Shown piece by piece: positions 1 through 8,591 of a stretch of 64,000 nucleotides of DNA (the stretch's first letter is position 1; each line of letters opens with the position of its first letter). The notes under the pieces are model-generated. The model worked only from the letters and a program-made list of their open reading frames with translations, did no database searches and was not told where the DNA came from. The translations under genes and the position numbers were made by a program. This DNA is from Alkalibacter rhizosphaerae. Its GTDB lineage: Bacteria > Bacillota > Clostridia > Eubacteriales > Alkalibacteraceae. Where the stretch lies: positions 372,001 through 436,000 of the forward strand of contig NZ_CP071444.1 of NCBI RefSeq assembly GCF_017352215.1, in the 5' to 3' direction.

Positions 1-236
1 ATTACGTCTACAATATTTGTGATCACGAAGAAGCATACAGGGAAGTTGGCTCCCAGGCCATTTCCTATACCACCGGCGTTCCCGCAATGATCGGAGCCAT
101 GCTCATGCTCCAGGGGACCTGGAAAAAGCCCGGCGTGTACAACGTGGAAGAATTCGATCCGGATCCGTTCATGGATGCTCTCAATAAACACGGTTTGCCC
201 TGGCACGAATCTTTCGAACCCACCTTGCTGGATTAG
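1..236 (+). CDS. carboxynorspermidine synthase (saccharopine dehydrogenase family), C-terminal end
   Basis: Open reading frame entering from the left edge (first full codon at base 3) and ending in TAG at 234-236, giving the last 77 residues. The tail contains a YTTGVPAMIGA stretch and ends near GLPWHESFEPTLLD, as in the saccharopine dehydrogenase-like enzymes that condense aspartate semialdehyde with a diamine. It lies 9 nt upstream of a clear carboxynorspermidine decarboxylase gene, and the two genes form the alternative (nor)spermidine pathway in many bacteria. The specific role rests mainly on that neighbour. The N-terminal NAD(P)-binding part lies outside the window. Confidence 0.75.
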   Translation, partial: YVYNICDHEEAYREVGSQAISYTTGVPAMIGAMLMLQGTWKKPGVYNVEEFDPDPFMDALNKHGLPWHESFEPTLLD

Positions 237-245
237 GAGGACTTT

Positions 246-1385
246 ATGACTATCGACTTTCAAAAAGTACCTACTCCCTGCTATGTGGTGGATGAAGAGC
301 TCATCAAACGAAATTTGGAGATCTTAAGGTCGGTCCAGGACCGGACCGGCTGCAGCATTTTGTTGGCCTTGAAAGGCTTTTCCATGCATGCCTTGTTTCC
401 CTTGATCGGCGAATATCTAAAAGGCATCACCTCCAGTTCCCTTTTCGAAGCCAGGCTTGGTTTTGAAAAAATGGGAAAAGAAGTCCACGCCTATGCACCG
501 GCATTTGTGGAAGAAGACTTTGACGAACTGCTGGGATATGTGGACCACCTGGTTTTCAATTCCTTTGCCCAATGGACCAAATACAAGGAAAAAGTGAATT
601 CCCTGACGGACAAGAAAGTGGAATGTGGCATTCGCGTCAATCCCCAATATTCGGAAATCGCCACACCCATCTACAATCCCTGCTACATCAATTCCAGACT
701 GGGCGTCACCCTGGAAAACTTTCGGGAAGACCTGCTGGACGGATTGGACGGACTGCATTTTCATACTTTGTGCGAACAAAATTCCGACACTTTGGAGAGG
801 ACCATTCAAGTTGTGGACGAAAAATTCGGTCCTTATCTGAAAAACATGAAATGGCTCAACTTCGGGGGCGGACACCACATCACCCGGGATGATTACGACG
901 TGGAAGCCTTGGTGCGCTCCATCGAGTTCATGCGGGACAAGTACGACCTGCAGATCTACCTGGAACCGGGAGAGGCCATTGCCCTGAACACCGGTTATCT
1001 GGTTGGATCCGTTTTGGACATTGTGGAAAACGGCATGGAGATCGCCATCATGGACACCAGTGCCGCCTGCCACATGCCCGACGTGCTGGAAATGCCCTAT
1101 CGACCCAACATCATCGGCAGCGGACAGCCGGGAGAATATGCCTACACCTACCGCCTTGGCGGCAACACCTGCCTGGCCGGCGACATCATCGGGGACTATT
1201 CTTTCAAGGAACCGCTGAAGCCTGGGGACAAGTTGGTTTTTTGCGACATGGCCCACTACACCATGGTAAAAAACAACATGTTCAACGGCGTCAACCTTCC
1301 TTCCATTGCCCTTCACAGCAAAGAGCGGGGACTGGAGATCCTGAGGACTTTCGGGTTTGAAGATTACGCCGGCAGATTATCTTAA
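246..1385 (+). CDS. nspC: carboxynorspermidine decarboxylase NspC
   Basis: A 379-residue PLP-dependent decarboxylase of the alanine racemase-fold group IV family. It would decarboxylate carboxy(nor)spermidine to (nor)spermidine in the cytoplasm. Visible landmarks are VPTPCYVVDE at the start, the PLP-lysine region LALKGFS (about residues 40-46), the glycine-rich phosphate-binding LNFGGGHH (about 205-212), the LEPGEA motif (about 240-245) and a C-terminal FCDMAHYTMVKNNMFNG segment typical of NspC. The ATG follows an AGGAGG site at 236-241. It is transcribed with the upstream dehydrogenase and ends at a hairpin terminator, so this looks like a two-gene polyamine operon. Confidence 0.93.
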   Translation: MTIDFQKVPTPCYVVDEELIKRNLEILRSVQDRTGCSILLALKGFSMHALFPLIGEYLKGITSSSLFEARLGFEKMGKEVHAYAPAFVEEDFDELLGYVDHLVFNSFAQWTKYKEKVNSLTDKKVECGIRVNPQYSEIATPIYNPCYINSRLGVTLENFREDLLDGLDGLHFHTLCEQNSDTLERTIQVVDEKFGPYLKNMKWLNFGGGHHITRDDYDVEALVRSIEFMRDKYDLQIYLEPGEAIALNTGYLVGSVLDIVENGMEIAIMDTSAACHMPDVLEMPYRPNIIGSGQPGEYAYTYRLGGNTCLAGDIIGDYSFKEPLKPGDKLVFCDMAHYTMVKNNMFNGVNLPSIALHSKERGLEILRTFGFEDYAGRLS

Positions 1386-1393
1386 AATCAAAG

Positions 1394-1419
1394 GGAGCAG
1401 CAAGTGCTGCTCCTCTTTT
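1394..1419 (+). terminator. rho-independent terminator after nspC
   Basis: An 8-bp GC-rich stem (GGAGCAGC / GCTGCTCC) with an AAGT loop, followed by TCTTTT. It lies between the nspC stop and the trmB ribosome binding site. Confidence 0.8.
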
Positions 1420-1438
1420 AAGTAAGGAGAAAAAATGT

Positions 1439-2086
1439 ATGCGCTTACGAAAAAAACCATGGGCGGAACCGGAAATGCGCCAGGATCCAAAAGTCCTCTT
1501 TGAACCGGTGGAAAAAAGGGGACACTGGCAAGCAGAATTTGGCAACGACCGTCCCATCCATCTGGAACTGGGCTGCGGCAAGGGACAATTCATTATCGAA
1601 ATGGCCAAACAATATCCGGACATCAACTTCATCGCATTGGATTATCAACATGAAGTTCTGGTGTATTTATTGCGGGACGCCAATGAGGCCGGACTGAAAA
1701 ACATCCGCATCCTTCCTTCCATGGCAGACTTGCTTCTAGAATACTTTGATGCCAATGAGATCGAAAAAATATACATCCAGTTTTGCAACCCCTGGCCAAA
1801 AGTCCGACACCAAAAGAGACGGCTGACCCATCCACGCTTCCTTAAGATCTACGACGGGTTTTTACAAGAGGGAGGGTCGATCCACTTCAAAACGGACCAT
1901 GCCGACTTGTTTGACGACAGTCTGGATTATTTCGACCAAAGTGGTTTTGATGCTTTAAAGATCAGTCGAGACCTCCATCATGATGACCTACCCCCTATGC
2001 CAAAGACCGAATACGAAACCAAGTTCACGGCCATGGGCATGCCCATCCACTTCGGCCTGTTTCAAAAACAAAGGATCGATCCTTAG
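1439..2086 (+). CDS. trmB: tRNA (guanine-N7-)-methyltransferase TrmB
   Basis: A 215-residue SAM-dependent methyltransferase that would make m7G46 in tRNA. The SAM-binding [11 protein letters not shown] motif is near residue 40, the [10 protein letters not shown] strand near 60, and the family-specific [15 protein letters not shown] segment near 120. An ATG at 1435 sits in another frame. The ATG at 1439 is preceded by AAGGAG at 1424-1429 with 9-nt spacing and gives the family-like start MRLRKKPW. The last codons lie inside a terminator hairpin shared with the convergent gene, and the two genes overlap by 4 bp. Confidence 0.93.
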   Translation: MRLRKKPWAEPEMRQDPKVLFEPVEKRGHWQAEFGNDRPIHLELGCGKGQFIIEMAKQYPDINFIALDYQHEVLVYLLRDANEAGLKNIRILPSMADLLLEYFDANEIEKIYIQFCNPWPKVRHQKRRLTHPRFLKIYDGFLQEGGSIHFKTDHADLFDDSLDYFDQSGFDALKISRDLHHDDLPPMPKTEYETKFTAMGMPIHFGLFQKQRIDP

Positions 2087-2096
2087 GATCGATCCT
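2072..2096. terminator. bidirectional terminator inside both convergent 3' ends
   Basis: An 11-bp stem (AGGATCGATCC / GGATCGATCCT) with a 3-nt TTA loop that holds parts of both stop codons. A T-rich tail follows on the + strand (CTTCTTTTTTT), and the − strand runs into TTGTTTTTG. Each arm contains the palindrome GGATCGATCC. Confidence 0.8.
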
Positions 2097-2868
2097 CTTC
2101 TTTTTTTGGAAACCATGGAAAAAACTTATTGGTAACTTTGGCATATTCCCGGAAATCTTCCCTTTTCATGTACTTTTTCTCCAGCAAGGGTACGCCCGAC
2201 ACAAACATCAGCAAATATGAAATGGTTGCAGGTCCGATGATCCCTAGGAGGCCAAACAAATCACCCAGCGTGACGAGAAAGATCCCCCACCACATGGTGG
2301 CTTCTCCAAAATAATTCGGATGGCGGGTGTATTTCCATAGGCCATACCGCATGAGCTTACCCTTGTTCTCCGGTTTCTTGAGAAACTGTCGAAGCTGGTA
2401 GTCACCCACCGCTTCGAAGAAAAATCCAACCAACCATATGGCCAGTCCAATGAGGCCAATCCAACCGAAACCTCCAGGATCCCGGGCTTGGACGAGGATC
2501 ACCGGAAAGCTGACGATATAAAGAAAACCTGCCTGGGCCAGGAACACGTTGGCATAGGCCTTTAAATAGTAGTGGTCGGTCCCCCATTTTTCCCGCATGG
2601 CCACATAGCGGAAATCTTCCGGTTTGCCCCAATTTCGGATCCCGATATAAAGAAACAAACGCAGCCCCCAAGCGGTGACCAGGACCGTTGCCACAATGGA
2701 ACGAAGGTCGAAAGTTGCGGTCCTGAACAACAGATAATTTGCCAGGACCACGAAACCCAGTCCCCAGGTAATGTCCACAATAGAGTTGTTTTTCTTCCAT
2801 TGTGCGATAAAAAATACGATGGTAAAGTAGATCCAGACCACCAATGCACTTTCCAAATAAATATTCAT
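2083..2868 (-). CDS. DUF1295 / steroid 5-alpha-reductase-like integral membrane protein
   Basis: A 261-residue protein with about six hydrophobic segments. Its C-terminal half carries the signature [10 protein letters not shown] (about residues 190-200), shared by DUF1295 proteins, steroid reductases and isoprenylcysteine methyltransferases, where this region binds a nucleotide cofactor. The substrate cannot be read from sequence. Its start overlaps the stop of the DAK2-DegV gene by 4 nt (ATGA arrangement), so the two are probably translationally coupled. Because the partner is a lipid-handling family, a role in lipid or isoprenoid modification is a reasonable but unproven inference. Confidence 0.8.
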   Translation of the reverse strand: MNIYLESALVVWIYFTIVFFIAQWKKNNSIVDITWGLGFVVLANYLLFRTATFDLRSIVATVLVTAWGLRLFLYIGIRNWGKPEDFRYVAMREKWGTDHYYLKAYANVFLAQAGFLYIVSFPVILVQARDPGGFGWIGLIGLAIWLVGFFFEAVGDYQLRQFLKKPENKGKLMRYGLWKYTRHPNYFGEATMWWGIFLVTLGDLFGLLGIIGPATISYLLMFVSGVPLLEKKYMKREDFREYAKVTNKFFPWFPKKEEDRS

Positions 2869-4664
2869 GCGGTTTTCCCCTTCTCATCCGACATGACAGC
2901 CACTGCAGCACAACCAATCCCGGCACTCATGGCAACGATGGGAGAGATGCTCATGATGTATTCCGGTTCCTTGCCCAGGATACCTTTAAAAATCTCGTGA
3001 TATTCCTGTGCCCTTTTTTCAGATCCGGCATGCACGATGGCATACCGCAAATTCCCATATTCCTCTTCCATGGCTTTGATCCGATTCTTGATTTTGGCCG
3101 TGTTCCCCTTGATGCTGAAAGCTTTGTCCAAAATGGTGCCCATTCCGTTTTCATCCAGAGAGATGACCGGTTTCAAATTCATCAATTTACCAAGAACTCC
3201 AGTCACCTTGTTGACCCTGCCGGATCGAACCATGTACTTCAAGGTATTGACGCTGACCAGGATCTTTGTCTTTGGTATTTTTTCTTCCAGCAAAGACACC
3301 ACTTCTTCATGGGTTTTTCCCTCATGGATCCATTCCGCTGCCTTCATGACCAATAATCCCTGTGCGCCGGAATTTTGTTTGGAATCCACAACAGTGATCT
3401 TCTTGCCTTGCTGTCTTAGTTTCTCAGCCGCGTTTGCAATGGTTTGATAGGTACCGCTCAGTGCCTTGGCCACGGTCACTACGATGATGGAATCATAATG
3501 GGACATGATGCTGGAGAGGATCCCTTCCACTACCTTGGCGTTGGGCTGGGCAGAGGTAGGATACGTCTCCACTTCATCCATCAATTTATAAAAACTTTCA
3601 CTGGTGATGGTCACCTTGTCCAAATAGGCCGTATCGTCCATCATCAAATTCAGGGGGATCATGTGGATCTGGTAATGATCCATCCACTCTTTGGGCAGAT
3701 CCGCAATGGAATCGGTGACCAGGGCGATGGGGTATTTTCGATTGTAGATCGCATCGTATTGGCTCTTCATGTCGTCCACCTTTTGTTGGAGGATCCGGCC
3801 GTGACTTCGCAATTTCATGAAAACCTCATCCGGATGGTTGGTGTGGACATGTATGCGAGCCTTTCTGCTGTTCCCGGCTACGATCAGAGAATCTCCGATG
3901 CCTGCAAGATCCTCTTTCAACCGGTCCAGATCCAGACCATCTTTTGCGATCAGACCTTCCGTACAATATCGCTGGTCAAAGTGATCGTGGACGTGTTCCG
4001 GATGCTCGCCGAAATCGATGATCTCGTCTTGGCGCTTCAGTTTTTCCATTTCCCCGGTTTTTAAGAATTGTGCAAATCCTTCCACAAAATGAACGAATCC
4101 TTTGGCCCCGGAATCTACAACAGAAGCGTCTTTCAGCACCTTCAACTTTTCCGTGGTCTGGCGCAAGGATTCCATGGCGGTCTCCAGGGAATGGGACAAC
4201 AATTCATAAAAGTCACCGGCTTGTTCCCACTTGCTGTGGACAGCTTCCGCCCAGTCCTTGATGACGGTGATCATGGTTCCTTCCACAGGGTTGGATATGG
4301 CGCTGTATGCATGAGGCACCGCATTTTTAACGGATTCGGCAAAAGAGCGAATGGAAATGACGTCTTCATCTGCCAAACTGTCCGAGATCCCGTTGATGTA
4401 TTGTGCAAATATGATACCCGAATTGCCTCTGGCTCCCGTTAATGCCGCATCGGCAATGGACTGAAATGTTCGATAGGCATTGGCATCCACTTTTGCCTCT
4501 TCGATGATGGTCTCCATGGTGCTGGCCAGGTTGTTCCCCGTATCTCCATCGGGTACGGGAAATACATTGATGTCGTTGAGCACTTTCTTTTGGGCAATGA
4601 CCTGATTGGCTCCGGAAACGAAAGAATAGTAGATGTTTTCTCCTGTCAATTGGGTAAATTTCAT
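2865..4664 (-). CDS. DAK2 (FakA-like) - DegV (FakB-like) fusion protein
   Basis: A 599-residue protein joining two halves of the fatty acid kinase system. Residues 1-200 form a DhaL/DAK2 ATP-binding domain with the metal/phosphate loop VPDGDTGNN and LTGARGNSG. About 200-310 resembles the FakA middle region, with [13 protein letters not shown]. About 312-595 is a DegV domain, with [10 protein letters not shown], the SAQPN segment and ALSGTYQ typical of fatty-acid-binding FakB. In the usual system a separate FakA phosphorylates fatty acid bound to FakB; here both are on one chain. The ATG at 4664 has AGGAGG 9 nt upstream. Next to a membrane reductase-like gene this suggests fatty-acid salvage or lipid handling, by inference. 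Confidence 0.87.
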   Translation of the reverse strand: MKFTQLTGENIYYSFVSGANQVIAQKKVLNDINVFPVPDGDTGNNLASTMETIIEEAKVDANAYRTFQSIADAALTGARGNSGIIFAQYINGISDSLADEDVISIRSFAESVKNAVPHAYSAISNPVEGTMITVIKDWAEAVHSKWEQAGDFYELLSHSLETAMESLRQTTEKLKVLKDASVVDSGAKGFVHFVEGFAQFLKTGEMEKLKRQDEIIDFGEHPEHVHDHFDQRYCTEGLIAKDGLDLDRLKEDLAGIGDSLIVAGNSRKARIHVHTNHPDEVFMKLRSHGRILQQKVDDMKSQYDAIYNRKYPIALVTDSIADLPKEWMDHYQIHMIPLNLMMDDTAYLDKVTITSESFYKLMDEVETYPTSAQPNAKVVEGILSSIMSHYDSIIVVTVAKALSGTYQTIANAAEKLRQQGKKITVVDSKQNSGAQGLLVMKAAEWIHEGKTHEEVVSLLEEKIPKTKILVSVNTLKYMVRSGRVNKVTGVLGKLMNLKPVISLDENGMGTILDKAFSIKGNTAKIKNRIKAMEEEYGNLRYAIVHAGSEKRAQEYHEIFKGILGKEPEYIMSISPIVAMSAGIGCAAVAVMSDEKGKTA

Positions 4665-4677
4665 AAGTTTCTTCCTC

Positions 4678-5082
4678 CTACTGGCTTAGAAATGTATGGA
4701 CCACAAAAAATGCAATGCCGGAAGTAAGTGCTCCGAGAGTCGTTCCCCAAATCAGGTCTACGACGGTAATAAACAAGGGCCAATCCCTTACCGTGGCGAG
4801 ATTGGTCAAATCATAGGTTGCATAGGTAATGAAGCCAAACAGGGCCCCCACCAGGATGGCGTAGGAGAAGCTCCCCTTTTCCAGTGCAGGATGTATCACG
4901 AAAAAAACCATTCCTGCCACGAAAATCAAATAAAAAATAATGGCTGCGGCCCAATTTACCGGATTCCGCATCAAATAACCCAGGTATTTCTGATACAAGT
5001 TTTTTGCGATCACGCCCAGCCACACCAGGTCAATGGCAAAAAAGACCACAACAGAAACCAGATAGATCTTGACGATTTGCAT
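4678..5082 (-). CDS. DUF2177 family small membrane protein
   Basis: A 134-residue protein with four predicted transmembrane helices (roughly residues 5-26, 43-64, 73-95 and 105-130). The motif IDLVWLG in the first helix and FGFITYATYDLTNLAT near residue 80 are characteristic of DUF2177. Function is unknown. The ATG is preceded by AAGAGGTGAG. It ends 13 nt before the DAK2-DegV start in the same direction, so the three genes probably form one leftward operon. Confidence 0.82.
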   Translation of the reverse strand: MQIVKIYLVSVVVFFAIDLVWLGVIAKNLYQKYLGYLMRNPVNWAAAIIFYLIFVAGMVFFVIHPALEKGSFSYAILVGALFGFITYATYDLTNLATVRDWPLFITVVDLIWGTTLGALTSGIAFFVVHTFLSQ

Positions 5083-5178
5083 AACTCACCTCTTTCGCAT
5101 TATTATAATTTTATTACCCTTATTTTCTGTTTTATATCCATAAATTACAAGTTAAATCGTACAAAACCGAAATAAGGA

Positions 5179-5205
5179 TTGAACTTTTTAGCCATTTTAT
5201 ATAAT
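5179..5205 (+). promoter_or_regulatory. candidate promoter for the DAHP synthase operon
   Basis: TTGAAC at 5179-5184 with overlapping -10 candidates TATAAT (5200-5205, spacing 15) or TAATAT (5202-5207, spacing 17). No T-box or leader-peptide attenuator is apparent in the short leader before the AAAGGAG site at 5234-5240. Confidence 0.45.
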
Positions 5206-5246
5206 ATGGTTACAATATTCTTTTATTCCAGGGAAAGGAGCACATT

Positions 5247-6275
5247 ATGAACATGAAACTGTTGCAGCGGCTTCCCTCCAAAGAGGAGATCCGCGAACTC
5301 TTGCCAGTCTCTGCTAAGGCACAACAAGCCCGAAATCAAAAGATCATGGAGATCAAAAACATTTTCGAAGGCAAAGATCCTCGGTTCCTGCTGATCATCG
5401 GACCCTGTTCTGCCGATCAGGAGGACTCCGTCATTGAATACATTTCCAGATTGGCCAACATACAAGATGCCGTGAAAGATCAGCTTTTGCTGGTGCCCAG
5501 GATCTACACCAACAAGCCCAGAACGACAGGGGGTGGGTACAAAGGCATGTTGCACCAGCCGGATCCAAACAAGGCACCTGATATGTCCGAAGGTATCAAA
5601 GCCATGCGCAAGCTTCATATTCGCTCTCTAGAGTCTTTTCACATGCCCGCTGCGGATGAGATGCTTTATCCGGACAACTACTCTTATTTGGACGATATAC
5701 TGGGCTACATCGCCATTGGTGCCCGCTCTGTAGAAAACCAGCAGCACCGATTGACTTCCAGCGGAGTGGATATTCCGGTTGGCATGAAAAACCCCACAGG
5801 GGGGGATCTCTCCATCATGCTCAATGCCATCAATGCCGCCCAACAAGGTCATCGCTTCATTTATCGAGGGTACGATGTGGAATCCACCGGTAATCCCTTC
5901 ACCCACGCCATATTGCGGGGAGCGGTGGATCTATATGGGAAAAACATCCCCAACTACCACTACGAAGATCTTAAATTCTTTTGTGAATTGTACGAAAATA
6001 CTGCCTTTGCCAACAAGGCAATCATCGTCGACACCAACCATGCCAATTCCATGAAGCGATACCAGGAACAACCCCGGATCGCAAAGGAGATCCTGTGGAG
6101 CCGCAGATACGATCCCACCATTAAAAATATGGTGAAAGGCCTGATGATCGAAAGCTATCTGGAAGAAGGATGCCAACCGGTGACCGATACGGTATACGGA
6201 AAATCGATCACGGATCCCTGCCTTGGCTGGAGCGATACGGAAAAGCTGATCTACGATATCGCAGACAACGTATGA
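5247..6275 (+). CDS. aroF: 3-deoxy-7-phosphoheptulonate (DAHP) synthase, type I
   Basis: A 342-residue enzyme of the AroF/G/H class, which condenses phosphoenolpyruvate and erythrose 4-phosphate at the entry to the shikimate pathway. Landmarks are LLIIGPCSADQ near residue 50, LVPRIYTNKPRTT near 85 (PEP-binding Arg/Lys region), PVGMKNPTGG near 178 and the metal-binding VDTNHANS near 258. The N-terminal extension common to feedback-regulated forms is present. The ATG has AAAGGAG 6 nt upstream. Its stop overlaps the photolyase start (ATGA), so an aromatic biosynthesis gene and a DNA repair gene are cotranscribed. Confidence 0.93.
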   Translation: MNMKLLQRLPSKEEIRELLPVSAKAQQARNQKIMEIKNIFEGKDPRFLLIIGPCSADQEDSVIEYISRLANIQDAVKDQLLLVPRIYTNKPRTTGGGYKGMLHQPDPNKAPDMSEGIKAMRKLHIRSLESFHMPAADEMLYPDNYSYLDDILGYIAIGARSVENQQHRLTSSGVDIPVGMKNPTGGDLSIMLNAINAAQQGHRFIYRGYDVESTGNPFTHAILRGAVDLYGKNIPNYHYEDLKFFCELYENTAFANKAIIVDTNHANSMKRYQEQPRIAKEILWSRRYDPTIKNMVKGLMIESYLEEGCQPVTDTVYGKSITDPCLGWSDTEKLIYDIADNV

Positions 6276-7573
6276 TCTCCATCGGCAAGAGAGGGCGACC
6301 GCTGAATCGGAAATCCATATCCGACGGAACCAATGTGGTCTACTGGATGAGCCGGGACCAACGGGCGGAAGACAATTGGGCCCTCTTATACGCACAGGAA
6401 GAAGCAGTAAAACGGGGAAAAACACTCAGCGTCCTGTTTGTTTTAGTTGAGAATTATCCATCGGCCCAGACCGCTCATTGGGATTATTTGAAATCTGGCT
6501 TGAAGCGTTGCCAAAAGGTACTCCATGACCACAACATCCCTTTTCATCTGTTGATCGGCGATCCGGTGGATCTGGTGCCCCGTTACGTAGCTCAGACAAA
6601 TTCCTGCCTTTTGGTCAGCGACTTTTCTCCGCTGCACACCAGCGTTAAGTGGAAAAAGGACATGGAAGACGATCTGGGGATCCTTCACATGGAAGTGGAT
6701 GCCCGTAATATCGTCCCCTGTTTCGTCGCATCCGGCAAAAAAGAATATGGAGCTTATACCATCCGTCCAAAGATCCATGGTCTTCTGGAATCGTATTTAA
6801 GCGATTTTCCGGCCCTGCTTCGTCAACATTCAAAAATCTCCACTTTAAAAAATCTTCCCGAAGCAAGCGGCACGCTGGAAGGACACACGGAAGGGGTCCA
6901 TCCAAAACGATCCCTGAAGCGTTTTCTTGATGGAGGCCTGGAACGTTATCATTTGCGAAACGATCCCAATGCAGAAGCAACCACTCGACTATCCGCTCCA
7001 CTTCATTTCGGCCATATCAGCAGCCAGCGGATCGCACTGGAGGTGATGCGGACCCACAAGCCGGACCATGGCTTCCTGGAAGAATTGATCATACGACGGG
7101 AACTGGCGGACAACTTCTGCTTCTATGAACCAAACTACACCAAAACTTCCGCCTTTCCTCCCTGGGCCTTGGAAACCCTCGAAAAACACGAAAAAGACAT
7201 GCGGGACTATCTCTATAAACCCTGGGATCTGGAAAAAGCAAGGACCCACGACCCCCTCTGGAATGCAGCGCAAAACCAAATGGTCCATACTGGCTACATG
7301 CATGGATACATGCGCATGTACTGGGCCAAAAAGATCCTGGAATGGACACCCAATGCGCAAAGCGCCATGGATATTGCCATCGACTTGAACGATCGATACA
7401 GCCTGGATGGACGAGATCCCAACGGGTATGCCGGGATTGCCTGGTCCATGGGCGGCGTCCACGACCGGGCATGGAAAGAGCGACCCGTCTTTGGTAAGAT
7501 CCGCTACATGAATTACAATGGGTGCAAAAGAAAGTTTGACGTAAATGTCTATATAGAAAACAACACATTTTAA
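6272..7573 (+). CDS. phr: class II CPD photolyase (deoxyribodipyrimidine photo-lyase)
   Basis: A 433-residue FAD photoenzyme that splits cyclobutane pyrimidine dimers using blue light. The N-terminal alpha/beta domain begins VVYWMSRDQRAEDNWAL. The FAD-binding helical domain has the class II signatures MHGYMRMYWAKK, DLNDRYSLDGRDPNGYAG, HDRAWKERPVFGKIRYM and NYNGCKRKFD. I chose the ATG at 6272, which overlaps the aroF stop, because a frame upstream of it lies wholly inside aroF. The gene converges on a heliorhodopsin gene with only a shared terminator between them, pairing two light-dependent proteins. Confidence 0.93.
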   Translation: MISIGKRGRPLNRKSISDGTNVVYWMSRDQRAEDNWALLYAQEEAVKRGKTLSVLFVLVENYPSAQTAHWDYLKSGLKRCQKVLHDHNIPFHLLIGDPVDLVPRYVAQTNSCLLVSDFSPLHTSVKWKKDMEDDLGILHMEVDARNIVPCFVASGKKEYGAYTIRPKIHGLLESYLSDFPALLRQHSKISTLKNLPEASGTLEGHTEGVHPKRSLKRFLDGGLERYHLRNDPNAEATTRLSAPLHFGHISSQRIALEVMRTHKPDHGFLEELIIRRELADNFCFYEPNYTKTSAFPPWALETLEKHEKDMRDYLYKPWDLEKARTHDPLWNAAQNQMVHTGYMHGYMRMYWAKKILEWTPNAQSAMDIAIDLNDRYSLDGRDPNGYAGIAWSMGGVHDRAWKERPVFGKIRYMNYNGCKRKFDVNVYIENNTF

Positions 7574-7577
7574 AAAT

Positions 7578-7604
7578 ACAGCCGGACGATTTTGGTCCGG
7601 CTGT
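7578..7604. terminator. bidirectional terminator between photolyase and heliorhodopsin
   Basis: A 10-bp GC-rich stem (ACAGCCGGAC / GTCCGGCTGT) with a 7-nt loop. It is followed by GTTTGTCTT on the + strand and by ATTTTTAAAA on the − strand, so it can end both genes. Confidence 0.85.
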
Positions 7605-7611
7605 GTTTGTC

Positions 7612-8391
7612 TTATGGTTGCATGGCACCAAACAATACCAACCAGGCTAATATGGACTTGGCCACCAGACTCAAAATAATGTAGATCCGTTCACCATACA
7701 AGTAATCTTTCCATTTGCCAACTCCTTTATATTGCAGGATCATGTTGACGGGGAAAGTATTGAATGCTACAAAATAAGTACCTACGATGGCCCAGACAAA
7801 CCATGGCACCATGTCGAAATTCCCCGTTCCGAACATGTACAGCAAGATGGCGATCCAAGGTGCGATGCCCGCAATGGAACCCCAGATAAAAGGGCCCCAG
7901 TTGACGGATCTCTTTTTCTCTCCGGCGTTGAGTAGTTCCATATCCAGACCAAAGAAATTCATTGCTGCATTGACAACGAAGATCAAGATCAAGGAGGCGA
8001 TGTCGTAGATCCCGAACAAGGTGGCGATCAAGACGATCATCACCGAGGAACTAAGCGCATATTCAAACCATCGAAATTTGTTGACGCCTTGCTTCAATCC
8101 TGCAAAATACTTTTTGCTGTTCAGGGCGATCAAGGCATGGGCAATGGCGGAAATGAGTAAAAACGATGCCACCATGTATCCGAAAGGCAGTTCGAACAAT
8201 TCTTTGACTGCCGGTTCCAGGGATCTGGTAGTGGTGTTGAAGCGCAGATAATACTGCACGATCATCGGTTTGAATTCCCCAATTTGCTGAATGACCGATG
8301 ACGCCAAAAATATCATGATGATGCCTTGTACGAAATGAAACCCTCCCATAATGATGTTGAATCGTCTAAGCTTTTCCAATTTCTTTTCCAC
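7612..8391 (-). CDS. heliorhodopsin
   Basis: A 259-residue seven-helix membrane protein (helices roughly at 12-33, 68-91, 106-124, 126-148, 164-187, 194-214 and 232-255). The seventh helix carries YGERIYIILSLVAKSILAW, placing the retinal Schiff-base lysine at K245. The third helix has RWFEYALSSS with the expected counterion glutamate at E110. Histidines at 19 and 85 match the pair conserved in heliorhodopsins. Start is GTG at 8391 with AAGGAGG 8 nt upstream. Heliorhodopsins are retinal photoreceptors with inverted topology and slow photocycles, and are not ion pumps in the studied cases. No retinal-synthesis gene is in the window. Confidence 0.93.
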   Translation of the reverse strand: MEKKLEKLRRFNIIMGGFHFVQGIIMIFLASSVIQQIGEFKPMIVQYYLRFNTTTRSLEPAVKELFELPFGYMVASFLLISAIAHALIALNSKKYFAGLKQGVNKFRWFEYALSSSVMIVLIATLFGIYDIASLILIFVVNAAMNFFGLDMELLNAGEKKRSVNWGPFIWGSIAGIAPWIAILLYMFGTGNFDMVPWFVWAIVGTYFVAFNTFPVNMILQYKGVGKWKDYLYGERIYIILSLVAKSILAWLVLFGAMQP

Positions 8392-8447
8392 GAATGATGC
8401 CTCCTTTTTCTTTTGTGTCGCCGAAGCAGCACAATAATAATTATAAA

Positions 8448-8456
8448 ATTATACCA
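8448..8456 (-). promoter_or_regulatory. candidate extended -10 promoter for heliorhodopsin
   Basis: On the − strand TGGTATAAT (TATAAT with the TGn extension) lies about 57 nt before the GTG start. No convincing -35 is present, as expected for extended -10 promoters. Confidence 0.5.
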
Positions 8457-8537
8457 CTTCTAATTGTTACCGCTTTTTTTAATTCTTAAACGAAGATTTC
8501 ATAAACTTGCAATATATTTTTCCGGATTTTTGCTTAC

Positions 8538-8573
8538 AAAAAACCCCGAAGGCCAACTGGCTTTCGGGGTTTG
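8538..8573 (-). terminator. terminator after hndC
   Basis: On the − strand an AACCCCGAA...TTCGGGGTT stem with an inner CCA/TGG pairing is followed by a T run (TTTTTTGT). It closes the hndABC operon, so no further gene is cotranscribed downstream. Confidence 0.88.
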
Positions 8574-8591
8574 CATTTTACAACAACCTTC

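Noticed and set aside
417-1316. A 299-codon leftward open frame antisense to nspC
   Set aside because: Shadow of nspC; no start signal and no recognisable domain.
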